DNA from: an uncultured Lachnospiraceae bacterium
GTDB taxonomy: Bacteria; Bacillota; Clostridia; Lachnospirales; Lachnospiraceae
Assembly (NCBI GenBank): GCA_905235585.1
Contig: CAJOME010000022.1
Location: 1-33,390, forward strand
Length of the DNA: 33,390 bases
Direction: 5' to 3'
The translations under genes and the position numbers were made by a program. The notes under the pieces are model-generated. The model saw only the letters and a list, made by a program, of their open reading frames with translations. It ran no database searches and was not told the origin of the DNA. Below are positions 21,487 through 30,150 of this stretch, piece by piece. Each line of letters starts with the position of its first letter. The first letter of the stretch is position 1.

Positions 21487-23823
21487 TTACTCCACTCCTT
21501 TTAAGGCTTCCACCATATTTATATCCTTAACTTTTGATGATATTACAGCATTTACTATAAGCGACAATCCGAATGACAGCATAAATGATATCAGATATGG
21601 AAAAATGGATAGTTTCGGAAAAATATAATCCGCATCCGGATCAATCTGCGCCATCATTTCTACAAGAAGCGAGCTTCCTGACAGCAATCCTGTCAAGGTG
21701 CCAAGTCCGGAGATAAGGATATTCTGCTGCTGCAATATCCACCGGATCTTGCTTGTAGGGAAGCCCAGCACTTTAAGTGTCGCTATCTCTCTTGTCTTCT
21801 CTACGAACGCGAGTACTCCGAGATTGTACGTGACAACGATACCGATGACGACAGCTATCACCATGACGTATAAAACAGTCGAATCCATAGACGCCCTCCT
21901 CGCAAGAAGCGCTGTAATATATTCTTCCTTGGAAAAGACACTTGCTACCTCTTCCCTGTCCGTTACGTATGATCCCGGCACTGTCATATTCGTATACAGA
22001 ATAGAGGGCTGGAATTCACCCTGCTGGCTCTCAAAAAAGCTCCTTTTCAGAGTAATACCCTGTTCTCCCGGACTTTTATAAATAAGCTTGACCCTGCCCT
22101 TATATTCCCTGTTATCCCCGGGCATCCTGAAGCTGACATTATCATTCATCTTAACATCAAGCACTCCGGCCGCTTTTGAACTCATCGCTATGCCGTATTC
22201 CGGCAGCTTCACGAAGTCGCCGTTCGGATCTTGAAAGTGGAAGAGATTACCCTCATCTACTATATATACATTGTACACTCTTGAATTACCGTTTCCGAAT
22301 ACCTCGGCTTGCTTCTGCTCCACCATCTGCCCGTGATACATCTGAGCATAATCATACACCGTGCTGTAATCTGTATTTTCAGTGAAGCCGACGGAAAACT
22401 CAGCCGGAGTGAGCTCGTTATATTCCCATTGCGATGCTGTGTTGAAAAGCTCATTCGCTCCAAATGCAACCACCAGCAGAGCCGAACATAAGGTCACTCC
22501 AATGAATCCTGCCACAGTCCGTAATCTGTTGCGATTGATATCCCTCAGATTCCATCTGCTGGCAAAGCTGAGCATGTTCCAACCCGGTGTCTTCTCAAGC
22601 AGTCCTGCCCCCATTACTGTCGGAGGTTCGGGACGCAGTATATCGGAGGCGCGCTGCACCAAAAGCTTTCTGCAGGCAAAATAGTTGGTAAGCCCCGCCA
22701 TGACCGTTATTAAAGCCATGACTATGAACGAAACCTGTGATAACTCCATTCTTTCATAAGGGTTGGAATAATATTCCTTCATCACCTCATAGATATTTAC
22801 CCCCAGTGTATACCAACCGGCTATCGCTCCTAAGATACAGCCGAGAAGCGCAATGACCATCGAATATGAAACATAATGCACCATTACGACCGATCTCGGA
22901 AAGCCAAGTGCCTTTAATGTACCTATCAAGGTTCTCTGTTTCATCACAAGCCTGGTCATTGTTGAGATGATCCCAAGCAGCGCTATCATTGAAAAAACCA
23001 CGGGAAATACCGTTGACAGAGTGGTATAGGACTCCATATCCTCATTCATGGAATAAAATCCCCCTTCCTTATTCTTGGGGGTAAAGCTGAGGAAAGACTT
23101 CGAGATGACCTCTGTGATCGCAAGCCTTGCTTCATCGATCAGTCTTTCATCCTCTTCTGTCATATAAAACTGATCATCTACAGTATTTAAGTCTATATAA
23201 GCTGTGTCAAAGTTGATCGTCTCGCCGGGATACTCTCCCGAGTCAAGGTAAGCAAAGCCATATGCTCCATACTCGGGCTGTAAATAGGTATCATCTATCA
23301 TAAAATACAAATGATCCGGACTGTCCATAATGCCCCTGACAGTTTCGGCAAACTCAATGCCGTCACATTTAAGCTGGACGCTGTCCCCGACTGAAATCCT
23401 CTCCTTTGCGGCAAAATTCCTGTCGATCCAGATCCCGTTCATACCGCTCTCATACGGTACGCCCTCAAAAAGCAGCATACTTGTGATATTGTTGCTGTCA
23501 ATAAAATTATATTCGAGCTTTTTTTCCGCTCCGTCAACCGTTATCCTTCCTACGGTGGTATAACGAAACTCGGCATCCTTGACGACGGGAACTGACTTGA
23601 TCGTTATGAGATCCTCCGGCGAAAAGCCCTCGGAGGTCATGCTCAGATCCATGAAATTCGTTTCTTTATAGTATTCATCGGTGGCATGTCCCAGTCCCGT
23701 TATATCGGAGTCTAACGTCACAAGTATGAACATAGCGAGAAAGCACATGACAAATATGGCAAGAAACTGAACAAAATTCTGTCTTAGGTCTCTTAACAGT
23801 TTTCTCCTAAGATTCTTTGTCAT
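21487..23823 (-). CDS. ABC transporter permease, FtsX-like, duplicated
   Basis: 778 residues. Two FtsX-type modules: a membrane segment at about 17-38, an extracytoplasmic domain, and three membrane segments around 275-390; then a second leading segment at about 430-450, another extracytoplasmic domain, and three segments around 650-770. Each module has the FtsX signature near its second block (LIGTLKALGFPRSVV and IATLKVLGFPTSKI). This is the large-permease type found with LolD/MacB-like ATPases. The gene lies between the ATPase (6 bases) and the HlyD-like adaptor (0 bases). Likely a mechanotransmission-type exporter; substrate unknown. Confidence 0.92.
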   Translation of the reverse strand: MTKNLRRKLLRDLRQNFVQFLAIFVMCFLAMFILVTLDSDITGLGHATDEYYKETNFMDLSMTSEGFSPEDLITIKSVPVVKDAEFRYTTVGRITVDGAEKKLEYNFIDSNNITSMLLFEGVPYESGMNGIWIDRNFAAKERISVGDSVQLKCDGIEFAETVRGIMDSPDHLYFMIDDTYLQPEYGAYGFAYLDSGEYPGETINFDTAYIDLNTVDDQFYMTEEDERLIDEARLAITEVISKSFLSFTPKNKEGGFYSMNEDMESYTTLSTVFPVVFSMIALLGIISTMTRLVMKQRTLIGTLKALGFPRSVVMVHYVSYSMVIALLGCILGAIAGWYTLGVNIYEVMKEYYSNPYERMELSQVSFIVMALITVMAGLTNYFACRKLLVQRASDILRPEPPTVMGAGLLEKTPGWNMLSFASRWNLRDINRNRLRTVAGFIGVTLCSALLVVAFGANELFNTASQWEYNELTPAEFSVGFTENTDYSTVYDYAQMYHGQMVEQKQAEVFGNGNSRVYNVYIVDEGNLFHFQDPNGDFVKLPEYGIAMSSKAAGVLDVKMNDNVSFRMPGDNREYKGRVKLIYKSPGEQGITLKRSFFESQQGEFQPSILYTNMTVPGSYVTDREEVASVFSKEEYITALLARRASMDSTVLYVMVIAVVIGIVVTYNLGVLAFVEKTREIATLKVLGFPTSKIRWILQQQNILISGLGTLTGLLSGSSLLVEMMAQIDPDADYIFPKLSIFPYLISFMLSFGLSLIVNAVISSKVKDINMVEALKGVE

Positions 23824-23829
23824 CCTCCG

Positions 23830-24552
23830 TTACCAGTTAAGCTCCTCAGCATCAAGAGGAGCGTCGTTTTCTATGATCTCTTCCACGGTACCGTTTTTTA
23901 CCATGATGACCTTGTCCGCGATATCCGCAAAAAGACTGTTGTGCGTTACCATCACTACAGTCTTCTTATGAACCCTGCTCTGGTCCTGAAGTATTTTTAG
24001 AATTTCCTTACCGGTATTCGTATCAAGAGCGCCCGTCGGCTCGTCGCAAAGAAGAAGCCTCGGCATCTTGGCTATAGCCCGGGCTATGGATATACGCTGC
24101 TGCTGACCTCCCGACATCTGTGAGGGGAAATTGTCCTTTCTGTCAGCAAGCCCCACCATTTCAAGTGCTTTAAGGGGATCCATGATCTCCACTCCGAGAT
24201 CCTGCATCAGATCGACATTCTCGATAGCGGTCAGTGTCGGCACAAGATTATAGAACTGAAAGACAATGCCCACATCTACCGCCCTGAATTTGCCAAGTCT
24301 TTTATCATCAAAAGAGGTGATATCCTCCCCTCCGAAATAGATCTTTCCGCTGGTCGCCGCATCAAGTCCTCCCAAAAGATTCAGGAGTGTACTCTTACCT
24401 GCTCCGCTGGGTCCGAGAATAACTACAAGCTCTCCTTCCGTAATCTCAAGATTAACATCATGCAGTGCTTCGTATACGATCTGTCCTGTCCTGTATATCT
24501 TTCCGACATTTTCAAACCGTATAAGGATATCCTTCTGCTCTTCAGTTTCCAT
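23830..24552 (-). CDS. ABC transporter ATP-binding protein (LolD/MacB type)
   Basis: 240 residues from the ATG at 24552 (METEEQ). Walker [11 protein letters not shown] loop in [16 protein letters not shown], signature [13 protein letters not shown], Walker [13 protein letters not shown] and the H loop VTHN are complete. The [11 protein letters not shown] stretch is usual for ATPases paired with FtsX-like permeases. An upstream start at 24699 would add 49 residues of hydrophobic, unlike-family sequence and is rejected, although AGGAG is 13 bases from the chosen ATG, a loose spacing. First gene of the ATPase-permease-adaptor operon. Confidence 0.93.
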   Translation of the reverse strand: METEEQKDILIRFENVGKIYRTGQIVYEALHDVNLEITEGELVVILGPSGAGKSTLLNLLGGLDAATSGKIYFGGEDITSFDDKRLGKFRAVDVGIVFQFYNLVPTLTAIENVDLMQDLGVEIMDPLKALEMVGLADRKDNFPSQMSGGQQQRISIARAIAKMPRLLLCDEPTGALDTNTGKEILKILQDQSRVHKKTVVMVTHNSLFADIADKVIMVKNGTVEEIIENDAPLDAEELNW

Positions 24553-24643
24553 TATGACAAAATATCTCCTGAAAGTGATATTTTTGAGCAGTATATCAAT
24601 AAATATGCTGCCGGCGGCGGCTGCCTCAAACTCTATAAAAATT

Positions 24644-24673
24644 AATATAGCATTTTTCGCCAGCTCAATACAA
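24644..24673 (-). promoter_or_regulatory. Candidate promoter of the ABC exporter operon
   Basis: TTGTAT (24673-24668), 18 bases, TATATT (24649-24644) on the minus strand; the leader would be about 85 bases. Weak -35. Confidence 0.35.
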
Positions 24674-24786
24674 GGTGGAACTTCGGGGTAAACAGACAAC
24701 CATCGTTATATGATCAAGGGCTTTTGCATACCAAAAACAGAATCCGGGGCATGCCCTGTAATGAAAGGCATATGAAGGATCGCTCA

Positions 24787-24815
24787 TAGTCAAAACAGCT
24801 GCCGGAGTATATAAT
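24787..24815 (+). promoter_or_regulatory. Promoter of truA-ybhJ
   Basis: TAGTCA (24787-24792), a 17-base spacer and a perfect TATAAT (24810-24815) on the plus strand, giving a leader of about 85 bases. Confidence 0.55.
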
Positions 24816-24855
24816 TGTTAAGGATCGTAAACCAACTGATGCCGGGAGGATGAGC

Positions 24856-24915
24856 TTGGAGCATGACAGGAGCGAAAAATCGAGGGCTTTCATAAGGAGC
24901 GACGGAAATGATTAA
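24856..24915 (+). CDS. Possible leader peptide overlapping the truA start
   Basis: A TTG at 24856 is 6 bases after GGGAGG and opens a frame of 19 codons (EHDRSEKSRAFIRSDGND after the start) that stops at TAA 24913-24915, 8 bases inside truA. An ATG two codons upstream touches the same GGGAGG and is less likely. The overlap would couple its translation to truA. Very short, so it may be chance. Confidence 0.25.
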   Translation: MEHDRSEKSRAFIRSDGND

Positions 24916-25678
24916 ACGCATTCTTTTGACAGTCGCCTATGACGGTACGGATTATCACGGATTCGCAAGGCTTAAGGATGATGACCTGACAATAGAGGGC
25001 AGGCTTGAAGAGGCGCTTTCCGGTCTGCTCGGATGCCGGACTGAGGTGACAGGGGCATCCCGTACCGATTCGGGTGTCCATGCGCTCGCAAATGCCGCGG
25101 TATTTGATACTGAGAGCAGTATCCCTGTGGAGAACTTTCCGGATGCGCTGAATACAAAGCTTCCCTATGATATCCGGATCAGAAGAGCCATAGAGGTACC
25201 CGGGGATTTCCACCCCAGACATACCGATACCATTAAAACCTACCGCTATGAGATAGATAACGAAAGGATCGCTGATCCGCTTAGAGCAAGATATGCCATG
25301 CTTGTCGGGTATGCCCTTGATACTGACAGGATGAACGAGGCGGGAAAGTATCTCATAGGCGAGCATGATTTCAAAAGCTTCTGCTCGGTGCATACACAGG
25401 CAGCCACTACAGTACGGACGGTTACGGATGTATGTGTCAGCCGGGATGATTCAACCGGAGAGAGGATATACATCACGGTAAAGGGACACGGTTTTTTGTA
25501 CAACATGGTGCGTATCATAGCCGGAACGCTGATAGATGTCGGACGCGGAAGGCTTGCGCCTGAAGATATAACTGATATACTATATGCGGTGGACAGGACG
25601 AAAAATCCAAGCCCTACAGCAGAAGCAAAGGGGCTCACGCTGATCAGTATCAGATTTACTGAATTGGAGGAGGAATAA
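24908..25678 (+). CDS. truA: tRNA pseudouridine(38-40) synthase
   Basis: 256 residues. Catalytic Asp54 lies in GASRTDSGVHA, the TruA signature. Also visible are VAYDGTDYHGFA at the N-terminus, FHPRHTDTIKTYRYEI and the C-terminal GHGFLYNMVRIIAGTLIDVGRG. It isomerises uridines in the anticodon stem-loop at positions 38-40. AAGGAG precedes the ATG. Its TAA is immediately followed by the ATG of the ybhJ-like gene, with GGAGGAGG inside the end of truA, so they form one transcript. In many Firmicutes truA follows ecfT; here ecfT is about 6 kb away on the opposite strand. Confidence 0.97.
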   Translation: MIKRILLTVAYDGTDYHGFARLKDDDLTIEGRLEEALSGLLGCRTEVTGASRTDSGVHALANAAVFDTESSIPVENFPDALNTKLPYDIRIRRAIEVPGDFHPRHTDTIKTYRYEIDNERIADPLRARYAMLVGYALDTDRMNEAGKYLIGEHDFKSFCSVHTQAATTVRTVTDVCVSRDDSTGERIYITVKGHGFLYNMVRIIAGTLIDVGRGRLAPEDITDILYAVDRTKNPSPTAEAKGLTLISIRFTELEEE

Positions 25679-27964
25679 ATGGCACTTATAGACGACGCGA
25701 TAAAGGTAAAGGGTCACGGAGCTTATCTTCTCAACGGAGCCGGGATAAGCGATACCGCAGAGGTATCAAAAGAAGAGGCGCAAAAGGGGACTATAGCCTA
25801 CGGCATCCTAAAGAGCCATAATAAATCCGACAATATGGAAGCCCTTAATATAAAGTTTGACTGTCTTACTTCACATGACATCACTTATGTCGGCATCATC
25901 CAGACACTAAGGGCTTCGGGGATAGATAAGTTTCCCGTTCCCTATGTGCTTACCAACTGCCACAACTCACTCTGTGCCGTCGGCGGCACAATAAACGAGG
26001 ACGATCACGTATTCGGACTCTCCGCGGCAAAGAGATACGGCGGAGTATACGTGCCTCCTCATCAGGCAGTCATACATCAGTATGCAAGAGAAATGCTCGC
26101 CGGATGCGGCAGGATGATACTGGGCTCCGATTCGCATACCAGATACGGCGCACTCGGTACCATGGCTATGGGAGAAGGCGGCGGAGAGCTCGTAAAGCAG
26201 CTTCTTTCCCAGACCTACGACATCAGGCGTCCGGAGGTCGTGGCGATCTACTTAAAAGGAGAACCGTCATACGGGGTCGGACCGCAGGATGTGGCGCTCG
26301 CGCTCATAGGCAGGCTTTTCGGAGACGGTATAGTAAAGAATAAGGTAATGGAGTTTGTAGGTCCCGGGGTGGATAAGCTGTCTGTCGACTTCAGGATAGG
26401 CGTGGATGTCATGACTACCGAGACTACCTGCCTGTCTTCCGTATGGTGTACCGATGACAGGACGGAGGAATGGCTTTCGATACACGGCAGGAAGGATGCG
26501 TATTCAAGGCTTACTCCGGCAGATACCGCATATTATGATGATATAGTCGAGGTGGATCTTAGCGCCATACGTCCGATGATCGCTATGCCTTTCCATCCCT
26601 CAAACGTGTACTCGATAGATGAAGTAAACGCTAACCTCAAGGATGTGCTGCATGATGTGGAGGAGAGGGCAAAGGTTTCATTCGGCGGAAGGGTGGATGT
26701 TGACCTTACAAAGAAGATCCATGACGGAAAGCTGCTTGTAGATCAGGGGATCATAGCCGGATGTGCCGGCGGAGGGTTTGAGAATCTCTGCGCGGCGGCG
26801 GATATACTTGACGGGGCAGACATCGGTTCGGATGAATTCACCATGAGTGTTTATCCGGCTTCCATGCCGATATATGCCGAGCTAATAAAGAACGGGGCAA
26901 TGACGAAGTTTGTCGATGCCGGAGTCGTGGTCAAGACCTGCTTCTGCGGTCCCTGCTTCGGAGCCGGAGACACGCCCGCGAACAATGCTTTTTCAATAAG
27001 GCATTCCACAAGAAACTTCCCCAACAGGGAAGGCTCAAAGGTGCAGAACGGACAGATATCCTCGGTGGCACTTATGGACGCAAGATCTATAGCGGCTACC
27101 GCGGCAAACAAAGGATATCTCACGGGAGCCGATAAGCTGAACGTTAAGCCCGGTACTTATAAATACTTCTTTGACAGCGCGATCTATGAAAAAAGGGTAT
27201 TTGACTCCAAGGGCAGAGCGGATGCGTCTCAGGAGGTCGTACTCGGACCGAACATCAAGGACTGGCCCGCTATGGTACCGCTTACTGAAAACCTTATCTT
27301 AAAGGTAGTATCGGAGATACATGACCCGGTAACGACTACGGATGAGCTGATACCCTCGGGAGAGACCTCATCCTACAGGTCCAATCCTTTGGGGCTCGCG
27401 GAATTTACCCTCTCAAGAAAGGATCCTGAGTATGTCGGAAGGGCAAAGGCTGTCAGGGCATATGAGGAGGCGCGTGAGGAAGGGATCGAGGCTCTCGGAA
27501 AGATGCTGGAAGCATCGGCAGAGCTTAAAAAGGCATGGGATAAGATAAAAGCCGGATATACGGACGCTGACTGGAACAATACAGGTATAGGCTCCACGAT
27601 ATTCGCGGTAAAGCCCGGCGACGGATCTGCCAGAGAGCAGGCGGCATCCTGCCAGAAGGTGCTCGGCGGATGGGCGAATATAGCGAATGAATACGCCACA
27701 AAGAGATACAGATCGAATCTCATCAACTGGGGCATGATACCCTTTGTCATCCCTGCAGGCGAGCTGCCTTTTGCTAATCTTGACTATATCTTCCTGCCCG
27801 GCATAAGAAAGGCGGTTGAGGATAAGAGCAGCGAGATAAAGGCGGCAGCCGTCACGGATGCCGGCATGAAGGAGTTTACGCTCACGATAGGAGAGCTTAC
27901 AGATCACGAGAGAGAGATCATACTTGACGGATGCCTGATTAACTTTAACAGGAAAAAGAGGTAG
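25679..27964 (+). CDS. ybhJ: YbhJ-type hydratase, aconitase superfamily
   Basis: 761 residues with all aconitase domains. The 4Fe-4S ligands are visible as Cys362 in AGCAGGG and Cys423/Cys426 in [25 protein letters not shown] is the active-site strand that binds substrate in aconitase, and the swivelling domain includes [13 protein letters not shown] (S-x-x-x-N-W-G-M). The length and the combination of motifs fit YbhJ, a hydratase of unproved substrate, rather than AcnA or AcnB. It is co-transcribed with truA and converges on a glycosyltransferase gene with only 5 bases between, without an obvious terminator. Confidence 0.85.
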   Translation: MALIDDAIKVKGHGAYLLNGAGISDTAEVSKEEAQKGTIAYGILKSHNKSDNMEALNIKFDCLTSHDITYVGIIQTLRASGIDKFPVPYVLTNCHNSLCAVGGTINEDDHVFGLSAAKRYGGVYVPPHQAVIHQYAREMLAGCGRMILGSDSHTRYGALGTMAMGEGGGELVKQLLSQTYDIRRPEVVAIYLKGEPSYGVGPQDVALALIGRLFGDGIVKNKVMEFVGPGVDKLSVDFRIGVDVMTTETTCLSSVWCTDDRTEEWLSIHGRKDAYSRLTPADTAYYDDIVEVDLSAIRPMIAMPFHPSNVYSIDEVNANLKDVLHDVEERAKVSFGGRVDVDLTKKIHDGKLLVDQGIIAGCAGGGFENLCAAADILDGADIGSDEFTMSVYPASMPIYAELIKNGAMTKFVDAGVVVKTCFCGPCFGAGDTPANNAFSIRHSTRNFPNREGSKVQNGQISSVALMDARSIAATAANKGYLTGADKLNVKPGTYKYFFDSAIYEKRVFDSKGRADASQEVVLGPNIKDWPAMVPLTENLILKVVSEIHDPVTTTDELIPSGETSSYRSNPLGLAEFTLSRKDPEYVGRAKAVRAYEEAREEGIEALGKMLEASAELKKAWDKIKAGYTDADWNNTGIGSTIFAVKPGDGSAREQAASCQKVLGGWANIANEYATKRYRSNLINWGMIPFVIPAGELPFANLDYIFLPGIRKAVEDKSSEIKAAAVTDAGMKEFTLTIGELTDHEREIILDGCLINFNRKKR

Positions 27965-27969
27965 ATATA

Positions 27970-29007
27970 TCAGAGACGGGAAAGCCCGGTAACAGCAGGG
28001 GGGTAGTCACCGGCTCTGCGGTAATAATCCGCGGCGCGCTCCGTGTCTCCAAGCACCTCATATATCACTCCGCAGTTATAGTATGCGGCATATGAATCAG
28101 TCCCCGATACAGCCACTTTCTTACAGGAGGTGGCTGTTTCAAATTCGGACACCGCCTTGTCAAAGCCTGCATTATTCATGTAGATGAGACCGTTTAAGAA
28201 ATGATAATCCGCGCTGTCTTCATATTCGTCAAAGCCTGTAAGGGCGAGCGCCTCTTTGCTTCTTCCGAGCTCCAACAGACAGTACCCATAGGTTTCTATA
28301 AGAGATTCGACATATTCGTCTTTGGTATCCGCGCCTGCTTCTATGGCTTTTTCAAAGGAGTCGGCGGCTTCTTTGTAGTTCTTCTCCACATAGTAGGTGC
28401 GCCCGATCTGAAAGTAAAGATACGGATCATCACCTTCTTCCTTTATCATCTGGCACAAGAGATCGCGGTAAAGGACAGATTTCTCCAGCATATGCGTCCT
28501 GTCGACATACCCTGTGTGACCGAGGGTGATACATATATCCTTTGCGCTGTAAGGCTCACCGGTATCGCTTACGACCTGTTCATGTACCTTGCCCTCATAA
28601 TGAAACAGTCCGTTCCTGAAAAATCTTGTGATACGCTCGATACCGAGCATCGCTTTGTCTTCTTCCGTGTACTCGTTTTCACGGGTAACTCTGTATATAT
28701 CCGAATCAAGTACCGATTCGTCTACATTAAACTCTCTGATATACTCATCCGTATCGATCACAAGCACCCAGTCGGCGGTTGTATGCCTAAGGCTTTCGTT
28801 GCGTGCCGCGCTGTAGTCCTTTGGCCATGAAAGCAACACCTCTTTGGCGCCATGAGCAGCAAGTATCTCATCGGTACGATCCCCGTCCATCGGCGCAGGA
28901 TCTACCACGGCGACCACCTCACTGACAATTCCGTCAAGAGATCTGAGACACCTCTCCAGCTCCTCGCATTCCCCGCGCTTTATTATCATCGCCGCTCCGA
29001 TACTCAC
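27970..29007 (-). CDS. Family 2 glycosyltransferase with C-terminal TPR repeats
   Basis: 345 residues from a GTG at 29007, chosen because the residues just after it (SIGAAMIIKRGE) form the first beta strand of the GT-A fold; an ATG six codons in would cut into it. The nucleotide-sugar motif is Asp85-Thr86-Asp87 (DTD in VIDTDEY). The C-terminal part (about 190-340) shows TPR-like helix pairs, for example YLYFQIGRTYYVEKNYKEAADSFEKAI. The GT2-plus-TPR architecture is shared with the SunS-like family and with many surface-glycan transferases; acceptor unknown. It is the last gene of the ecf-glycosyltransferase run. Confidence 0.85.
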   Translation of the reverse strand: MSIGAAMIIKRGECEELERCLRSLDGIVSEVVAVVDPAPMDGDRTDEILAAHGAKEVLLSWPKDYSAARNESLRHTTADWVLVIDTDEYIREFNVDESVLDSDIYRVTRENEYTEEDKAMLGIERITRFFRNGLFHYEGKVHEQVVSDTGEPYSAKDICITLGHTGYVDRTHMLEKSVLYRDLLCQMIKEEGDDPYLYFQIGRTYYVEKNYKEAADSFEKAIEAGADTKDEYVESLIETYGYCLLELGRSKEALALTGFDEYEDSADYHFLNGLIYMNNAGFDKAVSEFETATSCKKVAVSGTDSYAAYYNCGVIYEVLGDTERAADYYRRAGDYPPAVTGLSRL

Positions 29008-29053
29008 GTTTTCGTCCTGTCGTACCTACGATACGAATGCTTTATTTATAAGA

Positions 29054-30055
29054 CTATTCGTTCCAGCCCTTCCAGTCGCTGCCGTCGGAGGTCCTTATTC
29101 CGATATATTTACGTCCTCCGGCACTGTTTCCGCCACCGTCTATTATGTGCAGCAGGTTCAGAAATCGTTCAAACTCCTGCTTCGCCCTTGTATTTACCAC
29201 GGAGAGTACCATGCCCGAGAATATACTCACTATACCCATCACCCAGAGTGCCGTGAGTACGATGAGAGTCGGATACTTGGGCACCAGTCCGGTCTGCGCG
29301 TATTCTATGAAAATGGGAACAAATAATCCTACTCCTACGAGGATGGATATCACGCCAAGAGTGCCAAAAAACGTACTCGGTCTTTCATCACGCAAAAGTC
29401 TGAATATGGTCTTGAGTACCTTATATCCGTCTGAATAGGTAGACAGCTTTGACGGATTGTCGGCATCCCGGTCTCTGTACTCTATCGGTATCTCCGCTAT
29501 CTTGAAATTGTGCTCAAGCGCAAAGATGGTCATCTCGGTCTCTATCTCGAATCCCTTGGAGAACACGGCAAAGCTCTTTACGAAATCTCTGGAAAAAGCT
29601 CTGGCTCCGGTCATGATATCATTGACCTTTGCCTTAAAGAGCTTATTTATGAGACCTCTCACAAGCCTGTTGCCGAAGTTGTGAAAAGGTCTTTTATTCT
29701 CAGTAAAGTAACTGGACGAAAGTCTGTCTCCTATCGCCATATCCGCCCTGCCGGAAAGCACGAGACTCTGAAGCCTGGGCGCAAATGAAGCCGGATAGGT
29801 ATCATCTCCGTCAGCCATGATATAACAATCGGCATCTATCTCCCTGAACATGGTCCGTATGACATTTCCCTTACCCTGGCGATATTCGTATCTGACTATA
29901 GCGCCGGCTTCTCTTGCTATATCATCCGTACCGTCTGTCGAATTGTTGTCATACACATATATCACGGCATCCGGCATTTCTTTCCTGAAATCTTCGATCA
30001 CCGCTTTTATTGATTTTGCCTCGTTATAGCAGGGTATAAGCACTACTGTCTTCAT
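29054..30055 (-). CDS. Family 2 glycosyltransferase, dolichol/undecaprenyl-phosphate sugar type
   Basis: 333 residues. The N-terminal GT-A domain begins MKTVVLIPCYNEAKSI and has the DGDD motif (82-85) and, later, GARAFSRDF and the IEYRDR motif. Two C-terminal membrane segments (about 236-257 and 265-288) follow. This is the layout of DPM1/GtrB-like transferases that load a sugar onto a polyprenyl-phosphate carrier. GGAGAG lies 9 bases before the ATG. It sits between a multi-pass membrane protein and a TPR glycosyltransferase, consistent with a small flipped-sugar pathway in which the membrane protein is the GT-C acceptor enzyme (inference). Confidence 0.92.
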   Translation of the reverse strand: MKTVVLIPCYNEAKSIKAVIEDFRKEMPDAVIYVYDNNSTDGTDDIAREAGAIVRYEYRQGKGNVIRTMFREIDADCYIMADGDDTYPASFAPRLQSLVLSGRADMAIGDRLSSSYFTENKRPFHNFGNRLVRGLINKLFKAKVNDIMTGARAFSRDFVKSFAVFSKGFEIETEMTIFALEHNFKIAEIPIEYRDRDADNPSKLSTYSDGYKVLKTIFRLLRDERPSTFFGTLGVISILVGVGLFVPIFIEYAQTGLVPKYPTLIVLTALWVMGIVSIFSGMVLSVVNTRAKQEFERFLNLLHIIDGGGNSAGGRKYIGIRTSDGSDWKGWNE

Positions 30056-30150
30056 TCGGTCTACTCTCCGATCTGTCTGCTTGTATTGGCTTCTGTAATC
30101 TTTCTCACGCTCAGCGCAGCAAGTGCGCAGAGCTGTCTGAACAGTAACTT

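Larger units (their letters stand above)
24553..24907. other. 355-base divergent intergenic region
   Basis: Holds the divergent start regions of the exporter operon (minus) and truA (plus). Two promoter candidates and a possible leader peptide are listed separately. A perfect 10-base palindrome GGGCATGCCC lies at 24747-24756. Nothing else was recognised in it. Confidence 0.6.

Noticed and set aside
24553-24699. N-terminal extension of the ABC ATPase with a hydrophobic segment
   Set aside because: The extra 49 residues do not belong to the family, and the ATP-binding domain begins normally after the ATG at 24552.
24747-24756. Palindrome GGGCATGCCC as an operator
   Set aside because: Ten bases of self-complementary sequence far from either promoter candidate; no second copy seen and chance is a good explanation.
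28201-28830. 209-codon open frame opposite the TPR glycosyltransferase
   Set aside because: Antisense to a well-supported gene, no family-like sequence and no upstream initiation signal.
30056-30150. Short open frame in the gap after the GT-C-like gene
   Set aside because: The in-frame extension upstream of the GT2 start is Arg/Gln-rich, has no initiation signal and the GT-A fold begins exactly at the annotated ATG.
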